In this document: in pieces, positions 10,331 through 22,100 of the stretch
Layout of the letters: each line of letters begins with the position of its first letter
How positions within the stretch are numbered: the stretch's first letter is position 1
Source of the DNA: Delphinus delphis
Taxonomy: Eukaryota; Chordata; Mammalia; Artiodactyla; Delphinidae
Assembly (NCBI RefSeq): GCF_949987515.2
Contig: NC_082690.1
Coordinates: 103,352,400-103,416,399, forward strand
DNA length: 64,000 nucleotides
Direction: 5' to 3'
The notes under the pieces: generated by a model
Database searches by the model: none
What the model saw: the letters and a program-made list of their open reading frames with translations, nothing else
Told to the model about the DNA's origin: nothing
Made by a program: the position numbers and the translations under genes

Positions 10331-12310
10331 CCGGCCCTCAGCCCTCCCCGATGTAACGCCCCTCCCCCTCCCACCATCTCCGCACCACGGGGCCAACGCA
10401 GCGCCTCAGACGTGGTAGTAAGTTAATAAACTGTAGTTAATTGGTTCAAGGTTCATAGCTTTGTTTTTTAAAATCTTGCCTTCTCCTCTCCAGAAAGCCT
10501 TAGTTTCCCATAGCAACAGCATGGGGAATCTGGGAAGGGTTTGAGTAACAATCCTGCAGAAGCGCAGTCCCTGGGACTGTACCACACTACCGCCACCTGG
10601 TGGTAACATGTCCACACTGCAGAGCAGTGCCCTCCAAGCAATATTAGTGTCAAAAATAAATAAAAGATAACATTAATGAAGTGTACAAATAAAAATGGTT
10701 AAGATGGTAAATTTTCGTTTATGTTTTTTACCACAATAAAAATAAATAAAATAATAAAAGTATAAAATAAATGAAATTATTATATAGAGAATGGAATAAA
10801 TTTTTTTAAAATAAAATAAATTAAAAGTGTAAAATAAGTCCTTTCTCACTTGACTTAGGATATAACATTGCTTAATCTTGGGATTATGTTGTAGTCTCAA
10901 AATTTACTTCTCATTATTATAATTACATTATTACATGACAGTTCAAAGTATTTCTGTCCTATCTCTACACTTCCCTCAAGCCCTTTAAAATGTCTATTTG
11001 GCAAACTTCGGGGGGGTGTATATAATTATATACTATTATACATGTATTATTAATTATGCTATATAGTATATAAAATATTATATGCTATATTTATATATAC
11101 TGCTGTTCTTGGCTCAAAAGCCACCCTTTATTAAGTTTGCATTTTCCAAACATAGATTCTCAGCATCGTGTTCCATATGATTTCCACTTTGCGCCAGCTC
11201 TTGCTGGGGTGCAGAATACATGTGACCTATCCACACTGTGTGTGCCAACAGCAGTGTACAATTGGCCCTGACCTTAAGCCTTTCAATCATTTCTAGCAAA
11301 TGTGAGGTCCATGAGGTCCCCATTTGCAATCAAAGTCCAGGATCCGAGACAGGAGATGGTTTGAAATCTCACCTCATTGTTCCCTGGGAGTTCCCCACAA
11401 TAGTTTTGCTACACCTACTCATAGCTGCAATATAAAAGAACTGGTCCACAGTTTAGTCTGTTCCTTACCAGCAATGCAACCTCCAGCAAATTATCTAAAC
11501 TCTCCAAGTTTGTAGAATCCCTATCAGTAAAATGGGACTAACAACGTCTTCCTTGCATGTGCTAAAAATGTGCTAGAAATCAAGTGATAAGGTATAGTAA
11601 AAGCATTATAAGCTGTAAAGCACTATGCAAGTATTGTATTCCTATGTTAAGATGGGATTCTCTCTGCTTTTTTGGTTTTGGGGGGGTCTGTTTGTTTGGG
11701 GCTGTAGTTAAAACATGAACTTGTGTTGGAGACCTGGGCTGGGCTGGATCTGCCTCAACCTTTAAGCTAGAACTCTCTCCAGACGTGTCACTTCCCTCTC
11801 TGAGTTTCCTTATTTGCATGTGGGAAATAGAGGTAACAATACCAATAACTCAGGGATTGCATCATCATTACATGACACAGTGAAGGTCAAAGAGCTGCCC
11901 CAGAGCAGGTGTGCAGTACCTGGTAGCCAAGGGCTCTCTTAGAGCACAGCCTGGTCTGGAAGGCCCCCCAGAGAGTGGTTGTTTCCTGACTGGCCACACG
12001 GCCACGTGGGCCAGAAGCTGTGCCTCTCTCCACCATAGATAGCCTGGGTTTTATGCCCACGGACAGACTTTATATTGGGAGAACAGCATGTCACTGCATG
12101 AAACATTGTATTTTATTCCCTGACCAAACTGTTCCTTTGAGATGACAAGCCACTCGAAAAAATAACGATAAACCCTACCCACCTCAGCCCTTCAGGATAT
12201 GAAGGGTTTTTTATGGCTTAACAGGAATTATATTATTTCCTTTAATGTGAGATACTATATAACGAGCACTTTTATTGGACTATATTGCTTACAAAACACA
12301 GCTACATGAA
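10331..12310. other. Intergenic stretch, AT-rich in the middle
   Basis: 10,660-11,100 is very AT-rich with repeated TATA-like words, including a near-palindromic stretch around 11,020-11,095. About 11,740-11,900 resembles a MIR ('cacttccctctctgagtttc', 'aatagaggtaacaata'). No gene is recognised. Confidence 0.45.
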
Positions 12311-12314
12311 CATT

Positions 12315-13310
12315 TTTAAAATAAAAGCTTTATTGAGATAATTCACCCTTTCAAAGGGTACCATTTGATGTTTTTTAGTATATTCACACTATTGTGCAAC
12401 CATCACCACTATCAACTGCTAGTATATTTTCATCACCCCAAAAAGAAACCCTGTACCGATTAGCAATCACTCCCCATTCTCCCCTCCCCAGCTCCTGCAA
12501 CCACAAATCTACTCTCTGTCTCCACCGGTGTCTATTCTGAATATTTCACATGAATGGAAATATACAATATGTGGCCCTTTGTTTCTGTCTTCTCTCATAT
12601 AACATAATGCTTTCAAGTTTCAGCCACATTACAGCATATATCAGTGACTTTATTCCCTTTATTTACTGAATAATATCCCATTGTATGGATATACCATATT
12701 TTATTTGTCCATTCATGTCGATGGACATTGGAGTTGTTTCCAGTGTTGGGCTATTATAAACAGTGCTGCTATGAATATTTTTGTAGAAGCATTTTGTGTA
12801 TACATATGCCTTCGATTCTCTTGGGTACACACCTAGGAGAGGAATTGCTGGATCATAGGGCAATTCTATATTTAACTACTTGAGGAACCACCAGACTGTT
12901 TGCTTCACCATTTTGTATTCCCACCAGCATGTTTGAGGGTTCCAATTTCTTCACAAATTCGACAACGTTAGCTGTTGTTCCTCTTTTTTTGTTATAGCCA
13001 TTCTATTTTGAAGTAATATGATTTGCATTTCTCTAATGATTAATGAGGTTAGGCATATTTTCATGTTTTATTGGCTATTTATATATCTTCTTTAGGAAAA
13101 AGTCTATTCAAGTCCTTTGCCCATTTCAAATTGGGCTGTTTGTCTTTTTGTTTTTTAGTTATGAATTCTTTATGTATTCTGGAAAATGGACCCTTATCAG
13201 ATACATGATTTGCAAATATTTCCCCCTATTCTGTGGATTATTTTTTCACTTTCTTGATAGTGTCCTTTGATGCACAAATTTTTTAATTAAAGTGAATATT
13301 TTATCATTTT
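12315..13310 (-). repeat. Old L1 3' end including ORF2 C-terminal remnants
   Basis: Read in reverse, it covers the L1 3' UTR ('gtgcaaccatcaccactatc', 'caccccaaaaagaaaccctg') and the end of ORF2. A decayed minus-strand frame at 12,663-12,863 keeps the [10 protein letters not shown] motif of the L1 reverse-transcriptase protein. It is non-functional. Confidence 0.8.
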
Positions 13311-14176
13311 AAAAGTGACATGCTATTACATCCATTAGTTAAAAGAGGAAATCATTCTCTTGTGGTATTGAGTACAATGCAGCAGCCGTTCCTAATAAAC
13401 TCTAAGTAAAATAGAACTAGAAGAAAATAACTAAATTCTGATTGTGCATTCTTAACACAAACCAGTAGCAACCATCAAGCCAAATGAGGTCATCCTGAAA
13501 ACCCTGCCCTCAGATACAGAAGAAGACAAGGTTGTCCACTGTGATTCAATAATGTTTTCAAGGTTTGGATTAGTGTAAAAGGTAAAGCAATTAAATTAAC
13601 GCAAGAAATATCAGAAGAATAGTTGCATAAGTTTAGGTTGGGAAGATCTTATTAAGCAAAGTAGGAAACCTAAAAGTCATAAGGGAAAAGATAGACATAA
13701 AAGTTGTAAAACTTTGGATGAAGAAACATGGTTAAAAGATTGAGGAAGAAAACACAGGTAAGATGCTCTTTGACATAGGTCTTAGCAATATTTCTTTTGG
13801 ATATGTCTCCTCAGACAAGGGAAACCAAAGTAAAAATAAACAAATGGAATGACATCAAACTAAAAAGTTTTTGAATGGTGAAGGAAACTATCAACAAAAC
13901 AAAAAGGCTGCCTACTGAATGGGAGAAGAAATTTGCAAACGATATATCTGATGAGATGTTAATATACTATACAAAGAACTCATATAACTCGACATCAAAA
14001 AACAACCCAATTTTAAAAGTAGGAAGAAAACCCGAATAGACATTTTTCCAAAGACATACAGATGGCCAACAGACACATGAAAAAATGTTCAACATCACTA
14101 ATCATCAGAAAAATGCAAATCAAAACCACAATATCACCTCACACCTGTCAGAATGGCTATTATCAAAAAGACAACA

Positions 14177-14525
14177 GGGACTTCCCTGGTGGTGCAGCGG
14201 TTAAGAATCCACCTGCCAATGCAGGGGACACGGGTTGGATCCCTGGTCTGGGAAGATCCCACATGCCGCAGAACAACTAAGCCTGTGCACCACAACTACT
14301 GAACCTGCGCTCTAGAGCCCGCAAGCCACAACTACTGAGCCCACGTGCCACAACTACTGAAGCCCGTGCACCTAGAGCCCACGCTCCGCAACAAGAAGCC
14401 ACTGCAATGAGAAGCCCGCACACCACAATGAAGAGTAGTCCCGCTCTCCGCAACTAGAGAATGCCCGTGTGCAGCAACAAAGACCCAATGCAGCCAAAAA
14501 TGAATAAATAAAATAAATTTTTTTT
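14177..14525 (+). mobile_element. CHR-1 type SINE inside L1
   Basis: 'gggacttccctggtggtgca' to 'gcagccaaaaatgaataaat'. The duplication aaaaagacaaca is at 14,165-14,176 and 14,526-14,537, so the insertion is younger than the L1. Confidence 0.9.
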
Positions 14526-14820
14526 AAAAAGACAACAAATAAGCGTTCGCAAGGATGTAGAAAAAGGGAACCCTTGTGCACTGTTGGGAATGTAAATTGG
14601 TGCAGCCACTATGGAGAACAGTATGAAGGTTACTCAAAAAATTAAAAGTAGAACTACCATCCAGCAATTCCACTCCTGGGTATTTCTCCAAAGAAAAGGA
14701 AAACACTAATTCAAAAAGCTCTCTGCACCTTTATGTTCATAACAGCATCATTTACAACAGCCAAGATATGGAAGCATCCTAAGTGTCCATCAATAGATGA
14801 ATGGATAAAGAAGATGTGAT

Positions 14821-14876
14821 ATATAGATAGATAGATATAGATACATATACATACATACACACACACACACACACAA
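14821..14876 (+). repeat. Compound microsatellite (TAGA/CATA/CA)n
   Basis: Runs of tagata, catacata and then (CA)10 sit in the L1 at the point where a second L1 (49,545-50,495) carries (TA)n. Confidence 0.85.
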
Positions 14877-15024
14877 GGAAGTATTACTCAGCCATAAAAA
14901 AGAATGAACTCTTGTGACAGCATAGATGGACCTAGAGGATATTATGCTAAGTGAAATAAGTCAGACAGAGAAAGAAAAATACTGTATGATTTTGTTTATA
15001 TGTGGAATCTAAAAAACCAAAACA

Positions 15025-15279
15025 GGACTTCTCTGGTGGCTCAGTGGTTAACAATCCGCCTGCCAATGCAGGGGACATGGGTTCGAGCCCTGGTCCGGGA
15101 GGATCCCACATGCCGCGGAGCAACTAAGCCCATGGGCCACAACTACTGAGCCTGCACTCTAGAGCCCGCGAGCCACAACTACTGAGGCCCGCGAGCCTAG
15201 AGACCGTGCTCCGCAACAAGAGAAGCCCCCGCTCCCTGCAGCTAGAGAAAGCCCGCATGCAGCCAAATAAATAAATAAA
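15025..15279 (+). mobile_element. CHR-1 type SINE inside L1
   Basis: 'ggacttctctggtggctcag' to 'gcagccaaataaataaataa'. The duplication aaaaaaccaaaaca flanks it (from about 15,011 and 15,281). The second SINE insertion into the same L1. Confidence 0.88.
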
Positions 15280-16099
15280 ATAAAAAACCAAAACAAATGA
15301 ACAAACATAACAAAACAGAAACAGAGTCATAGATACAGAGAATAAATAGGCGTTTGCCAGAGGGGAGGGGGTGGAAGGAGGAGAGAAATAGGTAAGGGAG
15401 ATAAAGAGGTACAGACCTCCAATACAAAATAAAAGAGTCACAGGAATGAAATGTACAGTGTGGGGAATATAGTCAATAATTTTGTAATATCTTTGTATGG
15501 TGTCAGATGGTAACTAGACTTATCGTGGGATCATTCTGAAATGTACAGAAATATCGAATCACTCTGTTGTGTAACAGGTACTAGCATAGTATTGTAGGCC
15601 AACTATACTTCAAAAACAAACAAAATCATAGAAAAAGAGATCAGATTTGTTGTTACCAGAGGCAGGGGTGGGGTGATACGGAATTGGATGAAGGTGGTCA
15701 AAAGGTACAAACTTCCAGTTAAGATAAATAAGTACTAGGGATGTGATGAACATGATAAATGTAATTAACGCCATTGTACATTATATATGAAAGTTGTTAT
15801 GTTAGAAAATCCTGAGTTCTCATCACATACACAAGTTTGGTGGGGTTTTTTTTTCTATTTCTTTAATGTATCTCTAGGAGAGATGGATGTTCACTAAACT
15901 TCTTGTGGTGATCATTTCATGATGTATGTAAGTCAAATCATTACACTGTACACTTTAAACTTATACAATGCTGTATGTCAATTATATCTCAATGAAACTG
16001 GAAGAAAAGAAAAGAAAAATACCTCTGCTTAAAAAAAAAAAAGACAGGTTGGGAAAAAAATGTGTGCAACATATTTGATGGACAGTGGTTACTGTCTAT

Positions 16100-16577
16100 G
16101 GCAGGGGTCTGCAAACATTTTCTGTAGAGACAGACAGTAAATATTTGAGGGCCACAAGGTCTCTGTCACAGCTGTTCAAGTCTGTCTTTGTAGCACAAAT
16201 GCAACCATAGACCATTCATATACAAATAAGCATGGCTGTGTTCCAAGAAAACTTCATGGATACTGAAGTTTGCGTTTCATATAATTTCCATCATACATCA
16301 TAACATCATGGAATATTATTATTCTTTTTTCTCCAACCATTTAAAAATGTAAAAACTGGAAATTCCCTGGCAGTCCAGTGGTTAGGACTCCACGCTTTTA
16401 CTGCCATGGGCCCGGGTTCAATGTCTGGTCAGGGAACTAAGATCCCGCAAGACACCCGGCGTGGCCAAATAAATAAATAACTAAATAAATACGTAAAAAC
16501 TATTCTTAACTTACAGGCCTCATAAAAACAGGTAGCTGGTCAAATTTGGCCTAACGGCCATAGTTTACAACCCCTGA
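16100..16577. mobile_element. hAT-like nonautonomous DNA transposon, split by a SINE
   Basis: 'caggggtctgcaaacatttt' at the left and 'tagtttacaacccctg' at the right form imperfect terminal inverted repeats. The interior 'gagggccacaaggtctctgt' and 'gcaaccatagaccattcat' matches the second copy at 32,823-33,047. Interrupted at 16,352-16,490. Confidence 0.65.
16352..16490 (+). mobile_element. Short CHR-2 type SINE
   Basis: 'ggaaattccctggcagtcca' to 'cggcgtggccaaataaataa'. The duplication a(t/c)gtaaaaact surrounds it. It is nested in the hAT-like element. Confidence 0.87.
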
Positions 16578-17049
16578 TCTTTGATATACAAAAACTCCTG
16601 CTACTTGGTAAGAAAGGCAAAGGACAAAGGATGTAAACCTGCAGAAAAGGAAATCCAAATGGTCAGTAAGCATTTGTAACAGGATATGGAGAGGTTTTTT
16701 TCCTGTTAACAGAGTAAATATATGACAAATAACCCCACATTCTAGAGGGAGGGCCTTGACATGCTTTTAAAAGCTTTCAAGAGGCCAGAACCAGTCCTTT
16801 GACTATCAACCCCCATCACCCACCTCCAAATAATGAGACAGCTAAATGATTCATTAAAGGAAAGAGAAGGGGGTCAGTGTCATACTTAGCCTATTTGACA
16901 CACAGAACAGATGACTTTTTAACTCTCTCTCCTCTTTATGAGACTATTTTGGTAATTATCATGAAATGAAGCTATACCCAATATTGAAGACATTACATAT
17001 TTCAAAATAGATCATGTCTTTGTTCCAGTAACTTCCTCTTTTGCTTTTT

Positions 17050-17410
17050 TTCTTTGTTGTGCTCTATTGGGCCAATGTCTTTTCCTGTTGGAACAGTGCC
17101 CTCTTCACATGCTATAAAGGGATTCTGCAGATGTAGTTATGTCCCCAAATCAGTTGACCTTAAGAAAGCGACATTATCAATGTGGTCCTAACCTAATAAC
17201 ATGAGCCCATTAAAAGCAGTGTCTCTGGCTGGTAGAAGAAACCTCTAGAAAAGAATGCAACTTAACTGACACTTTGATTTCAGCCTTACTGAGAACCCAG
17301 ACATGCTGTGCCCAGACTTCTGACCTACAGATCTGTGGGCTAATAAACGAATGTTGTTTTATGCCACTAAATTTGTGATAAATTATTACATAGCAATAGA
17401 AAACAAATAT
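17050..17410 (+). repeat. MLT1-type LTR (ERVL-MaLR), solo and decayed
   Basis: 'gcagatgtagttatgtcccc', 'cagacttctgacctacagat' and the end 'gttttatgccactaaatttg' match the MLT1 LTR order. This is an ancient, non-coding remnant of a retrovirus-like element. Confidence 0.7.
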
Positions 17411-18180
17411 ACGCTCTACTGCCCATACCCAGGTAGACTGCTCCCACCCTCTGCCCTTGGTACCCACCAGTAAGAAGCCTTAGGGGAATGTAAGGTGGTT
17501 TTCCCTCTCCAGCCCTCCCCCAACTGTGGTTAGTATGCAGACTACCCCCTGTTTCACACGGCTGGACTGAGGCCAAGACAGGGCTCTGCCTGGCTCTTCC
17601 TCCCACATCTCATGTGCCCGCTAAAAGTCTTTGGTCTCTTTAGTGCAGTCGTGAGAATCACTGCTGTAGTGATACCCTATACTTTCCTACCTTTGGATGC
17701 TGTTTCCATTTTTTAATTGTACTTTTTTATCGTAAATTAAAAAACGAAGAGCATCTTTGCTCATAAAACTTTGAATTTCGGCTGGTTTTCTTAGGATAAG
17801 AAATGCTGAGTCAAGGCGGATGAACATTTTTAAGGCTCCTGACATACACCAGCAAAGTTTTCTAGAGACTCTACCCATCTACCATCCCATTAGTCAAGTA
17901 TGATGCCCAAGGTTATTTTATCTAAGCTGAGTCAGTGGAGATTTTGGGTCAAAGAATTAGGAGATATTTCGGGGGAAGACCCTCTTCTCATTTTACCTCT
18001 GAACTCTCTCCCCCTCAGGGACCCATCTTCACTCCCAAGCTTCCAGTCGCCTAATGGGAACCTCTACCTGGAAATTCCAAAGGCACCCAAACTTGATATG
18101 CCCAAAACCAAATCACTTCTGTCACCTTTCCACCTCTTTCCACTGAAATGCTCCAGATCCAGAAAACTGACCTATCGCTG
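17411..18180. other. Unique-looking sequence before the POLA2 CpG island
   Basis: No recognised repeat or gene. The open frame at 17,900-18,235 (111 codons) has no family resemblance. It could hold distal promoter elements. Confidence 0.35.
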
Positions 18181-18198
18181 TGGCTGGGACCACGGTGG

Positions 18199-18223
18199 TA
18201 ACCATGACGATAACCATGGCAAC
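18199..18223. promoter_or_regulatory. Paired RFX/X-box-like motifs
   Basis: Two related half-palindromes, GTAACCATGAC (18,198-18,208) and ATAACCATGGCAAC (18,210-18,223), stand 12 nt apart. The second read on the minus strand is GTTGCCATGG plus TTAT, close to the RFX X-box GTTGCCATGGYAAC. They sit at the upstream edge of the CpG island. Confidence 0.4.
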
Positions 18224-18407
18224 CAGATTCCCTAACGAAGTCACACGGAGTGCAGACATGAAGCAGGAGACACAGAGGGACGACAAGCCCGTCCTCTCCC
18301 GCGTTGGGCACAAAATGGGACATTTAAGGGCATATACACGACAGCGCCTGCGCACCAAGGCACGGAACGAAAGGGTGACGAACATACGTCACGGAGTTTC
18401 GCGAAGC

Positions 18408-18415
18408 CCGGAAGT
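18408..18415 (+). promoter_or_regulatory. ETS-family site (CCGGAAGT)
   Basis: CCGGAAGT is the full ETS/GABP core. It lies in the CpG island about 640 nt before the POLA2 ATG, so it may belong to an upstream start site or a divergent transcript. Assigned by motif only. Confidence 0.4.
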
Positions 18416-18563
18416 CAAGGCATCGGCGGCTGGTGCAGAACCGCGGTTTCGGTTCCGGGAGTCCGGGTTTTTGTGCGCCCAGGCCTTGCTTTCGCGCCCG
18501 GCTGGGGATAACTGCGCAGCCGCCGTAGGGCGGGCCGACCGCCAGGCGCGGGCGCGCGAGCGG

Positions 18564-18589
18564 GCGCGCATGCGTTTGTGCGCACGCGC
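18564..18589 (+). promoter_or_regulatory. NRF1-like sites in the POLA2 CpG island
   Basis: GCGCGCATGCGT (18,564-18,575) and TGCGCACGCGC (18,579-18,589) sit next to each other and match the NRF1 palindrome YGCGCAYGCGCR closely. A third related element, CGCGCATGCGG, is at 18,671-18,681. NRF1 sites are common in CpG-island promoters of growth genes. Confidence 0.5.
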
Positions 18590-18696
18590 CCTCGGATGCG
18601 CGTGCGCGCGTATAGTCCGGGAACTGGGAACAGGAAGCAGAGGGGAAGGGGTGGGGTTGAATCCGGGTCTCGCGCATGCGGGCGGCATACAAAGCA

Positions 18697-18705
18697 TTTG
18701 GCGGG
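18697..18705 (+). promoter_or_regulatory. E2F-like site upstream of POLA2
   Basis: TTTGGCGGG followed by T-rich sequence fits the E2F consensus TTTSGCGS. E2F factors drive DNA replication genes at G1/S, so the site suits POLA2. It lies about 345 nt before the ATG. Function is inferred from motif and context only. Confidence 0.55.
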
Positions 18706-19048
18706 TTTTTCCGGGCTGCTCAGCTCTAATCCCGTCTTGAGATGTTCAGTGGTGGCTTTTAGGAAGCTGGACGTTCTCCCCAGGAGAACGACTTCTCAAG
18801 ATTTCTGCTCTCTTCCTTCAGGCGTTTGGGGGCTTCAAGAAAAAGAAAACGTGTTTCTCCGTGACTGACGGCTGGGGCCTTCCGACGGCCTGAGGTCTTG
18901 GGCCATTTGGTCACTCTCCGTCTCGGTCCCTCGGAGGGTGAAAGGATCAGAGGGAGCTCGTCCTGCTCATCGATCTCCACGCCTGTGGGTTTCTTGGCGT
19001 CAGGTCGGAGCTGGGTGGGCCCGGCCCCGGCCCTCCTCCTGGGTCATC

Positions 19049-19127
19049 ATGGCCGTGTCCGCCCAGCTCTTGGTGGAGGAGTTGGAGATCTTCGGCCTAG
19101 AATGCGAGGAGGCTGTGGTTGAGAAGT
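19049..19127 (+). CDS. POLA2: POLA2 coding exon 1
   Basis: Encodes residues 1-26 and the first base of Leu27, starting MAVSAQLLVEELEIFGLECE. This is the start of the N-terminal domain, which in this family docks partners such as SV40 large T and replication factors. It ends GAGAAGT before the donor gtgagt, so intron 1 (3,459 nt) is phase 1. It lies inside the CpG island, so the promoter is immediately upstream. The initiator context is strong (A at -3, G at +4), and no upstream in-frame ATG gives a family-like N-terminus. Confidence 0.95.
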
Positions 19128-22100
19128 GTGAGTCCCTTGCCCCCTCCCTGGACCCCAGCCCAGGTTCACGCTCCCGCTCGGTTCCGAGGTTCACCTCCCC
19201 TAGATGGGGCTTCTCCGTGTTTGTGAGATGAGTTAAACTGAGTATTGAGGTTTGGGATGTGAGGACTGTGAAACGCTCACAGGGTACTGCGTGGGTTCCC
19301 AAATCAAAAATAAGAATATGAAGAGGGATTTTAAATCGGCGCAGTCTCACCGAGTTTGGAAAATGCTTAAAGCTCAATAACAAAGCAAGAGATGTTGGGG
19401 TTTTGAAAAGTAGCTTTTTATTCCTGGCTCCTCCCTTTCCAGCCTACACCTAAACTTCTGCTGAAGCATCACTTTTCATCAAAACTGTTGGTGGTCTGTG
19501 CAAATATGAGTCCTTTGAGGTGGGTTCCTAAAATTGAATTTTAGCTTTGGAAGGAACTTTAAGGAGCTTCTCAGCTGTTTACAGATGGAGAAACAAATAA
19601 GGAGAGTTAATTGCCTGAGCTGGTCTGTGAACCAGGTCTCCTGTGCCCGAGTCTGGTGCTGCGTTGTATTGGTCCATCGTATCGGTCAGGGTCTGGGGCA
19701 GTGTAAGGAGTTGTTGGAAGCAAAGTCTTTGGAGGTGTGGACAGTCTCAGTTTTAGAAGCAGGGTGATTGTGCACCTGCCTTAATCATTCATCAGCATAT
19801 TGAACTTTTTTAATATATAAAACCAGGATGCAAACGTGGTAATTTATGAGAGACCAGAATACTCCAAGTTTTTATCTCCAGGGCATTCTCTTCCTAACAG
19901 GAGACTTGAATGAGAAAGCCAATCATAGTCAGAAATTTATTTGGTGAGCCTGAAATCGAAACAAGAGAATTTATAAAGGCTTCCATCTCATGTAGGACTA
20001 CATTGGCAGTGCTGTTGGAATTCTAGACTTGGTATTCATAATTGCTAACCTCGCTGGGATTTTAATATTGCCTGACAGTCATACCATATTTCCCTGGTCT
20101 GTTCACCCTGAGTCTCCTATGATTATTCGTCACCTGCCGCGCCTTTAACGACCTTCTGTCCCACTCTCACTCTCAGCCGACGAACTTACTTCCTGTTTTG
20201 CTGAGAATAGAAGGAATTAGAAAACTTCTTTAAGCTACCCCCATTACTTCTTCCCACTGACCTGTGTCTGTGCCATATTCCTTGCCTCCTCCCATTACAG
20301 TAAATAAATTCTCCATATTCCTGGCAAAAGCCACATGCTCCACTTGAGTCCTAAATCCCATTCCTTCTCCTCCTCAAGGACATCACTCTAATAATTCTCC
20401 CCTTATTTTCCGTTTTTCTCTCTATAAGGTTTTTTTTCCTAATAGCCTAGGAATGTGACTCTTAGACTCCCTCCGTTTAAATACTCCATTGTCCCGCCTT
20501 CCCACTCCAGTTATCTTCTCCCAATTACAACAAACCTCCTCCTCAGGATTACCTGTTCTTCAAATTTTTCCTCTTTAAGCCCACTTCAGTCAGCTTTTTC
20601 ATCCCCACCACTTCACTGAAATTGCTCCTCTCAAGGTCACCGACGACCTTCACCTAAAGCCAGGGATGCATTTTCAGTCTTCGTTTGGATGAATAGCAGC
20701 ATTTGATGCCATTTATCGTGTCCTCTCCTTTAAAACACGTTTTTTCTCATAGCTGCTTGGATGCTCCTCCCAGGTGTTCTCTACCATGCGTGTCACCTCC
20801 TCTCAGCCTTTGCGGATTCACCCGCCTCCTGAGCCCCGAGATGCACTCGGCTTCTTGGTGATCTCACCTGGTCTCCTGGGTTTACATTCATGTGTTTGCT
20901 GATGACTTCCAAATTATATCTCAGCCCAGACCTTTTGCCTGATCTGCGGGCTGGTCTGCCTCCTAGATGTCTCCAGCTGGATGTCTCATTGGCATCTAAA
21001 CTCCACGTGTCTAAAGCTAAGCTCCTGCTTCCTCTCCTCATAGTTCCTCCTGCTGTCTCCCCAGCTCAGTTAACTGCCCCCTTCCAGGTGCTCAGGCTAA
21101 ACCCACAGCATCATCCTTGTCGCCTTTCTCTCTTCACACCCCATATCCAGTCAGCAAATCCCACTGGCTTTACCTTCAAAGCGTTTCCCACCTAGAGTCC
21201 AACCACTTCTCCCCCTCGTCCACTGCCACCACCTTGATCCAAGCCACCATCATCTCTCACCTGGACTTTGCCATGGTTCTCTTAATTGGTCCCCCTGATT
21301 CTGCCCTTGTCCCCTTCAGTCTGCTTAACACAGCAGCCAGGGTGACCCTGTTGAGTGGAAGTCAGATCGTGTTACTGCTCTGTTCAAACCCTCTGGTGAT
21401 TTCTTGGCTTGCTCAATAATTACAGTGGCCAACGGTCTGCACCCCCTTCATCCTTTCAACTCATCTTCTGTCGCCTCCTTCCTCAGTGCATCCCAGCCCC
21501 AGAGGCCTTACCGATCTTGCTTCTCCCTCAGGATCTTTGCCTGAAAGCTCTTCCCCTCAACACTGTCTGACTCGCTCCTTTACTTCCTTCAAGTCCTTAC
21601 TCAAATGTCACCTCCTCGGGCTTCCCTGGTGGCGCAGTGGTTGAGAGTCCGCCTGCCGATGCAGGGGACACGGGTTCGTGCCCTGGTCCGGGAAGATCCC
21701 ACATGCTGCGGAGCAGCTGGGCCCGTGAGCCATGGCCGCTGAGCCTGCGCGTCCGGAGCCTGTGCTCCGCAACGGGAGAGGCCCCAACAATGAGAGGCCT
21801 GCATACCGCAAAAAAAGAAAAAAAGCCACCTCCTCAATGAAGCCTTCCCTAATCACTGGGTTTAAAATTGCCAGCCAGGGCTTCCCTGGTGGCGCAGGGG
21901 AAAAAAATTTTTTTTAATTGCCAGCCCCTCCCCCCACTCCCCCACCCCTGTCCAAGCTTTATTTTCCTACAAAGCACATTTAATTGTCTAACGTATGTGT
22001 TTTACTTATTTGTTTTATTTTTTCATTTTTTTTAAATTATTTATTTTTGGCTGCATTGGGTCTTTGTTGCTGAACGCGGGCTTTCTCTAGTTGCGGTACA

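Larger units (their letters stand above)
13730..16015 (+). mobile_element. 5'-truncated L1, split by two SINEs
   Basis: L1 ORF2 C-terminal sequence begins near 13,730 and continues at 14,538-15,010 ('cagccactatggagaacagt', 'gaattccactcctgg' region). It ends at 15,294-16,015 with the 3' UTR 'tacactttaaacttatacaa'. SINEs at 14,177-14,525 and 15,025-15,279 interrupt it. ORF2 is broken by stops. A tetranucleotide and (CA)n tract sits at 14,821-14,876. Confidence 0.85.
18280..19220. promoter_or_regulatory. POLA2: CpG island and promoter region of POLA2
   Basis: A GC-rich, CpG-dense block without interspersed repeats spans the 5' end of POLA2 and runs into intron 1. There is no clear TATA box, as is usual for housekeeping and replication genes. 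I could not fix the transcription start; with exon 1 coding at 19,049, the start is likely between about 18,700 and 19,000. Motifs inside it are listed separately. Confidence 0.85.

Noticed and set aside
17900..18235. 111-codon frame upstream of POLA2
   Set aside because: No homology recognised, no promoter or splice context, and the minus strand is equally open.
18180..18740. 186-codon frame in the POLA2 CpG island
   Set aside because: Compositional artefact in promoter sequence; no family motif; the opposite strand is equally open.
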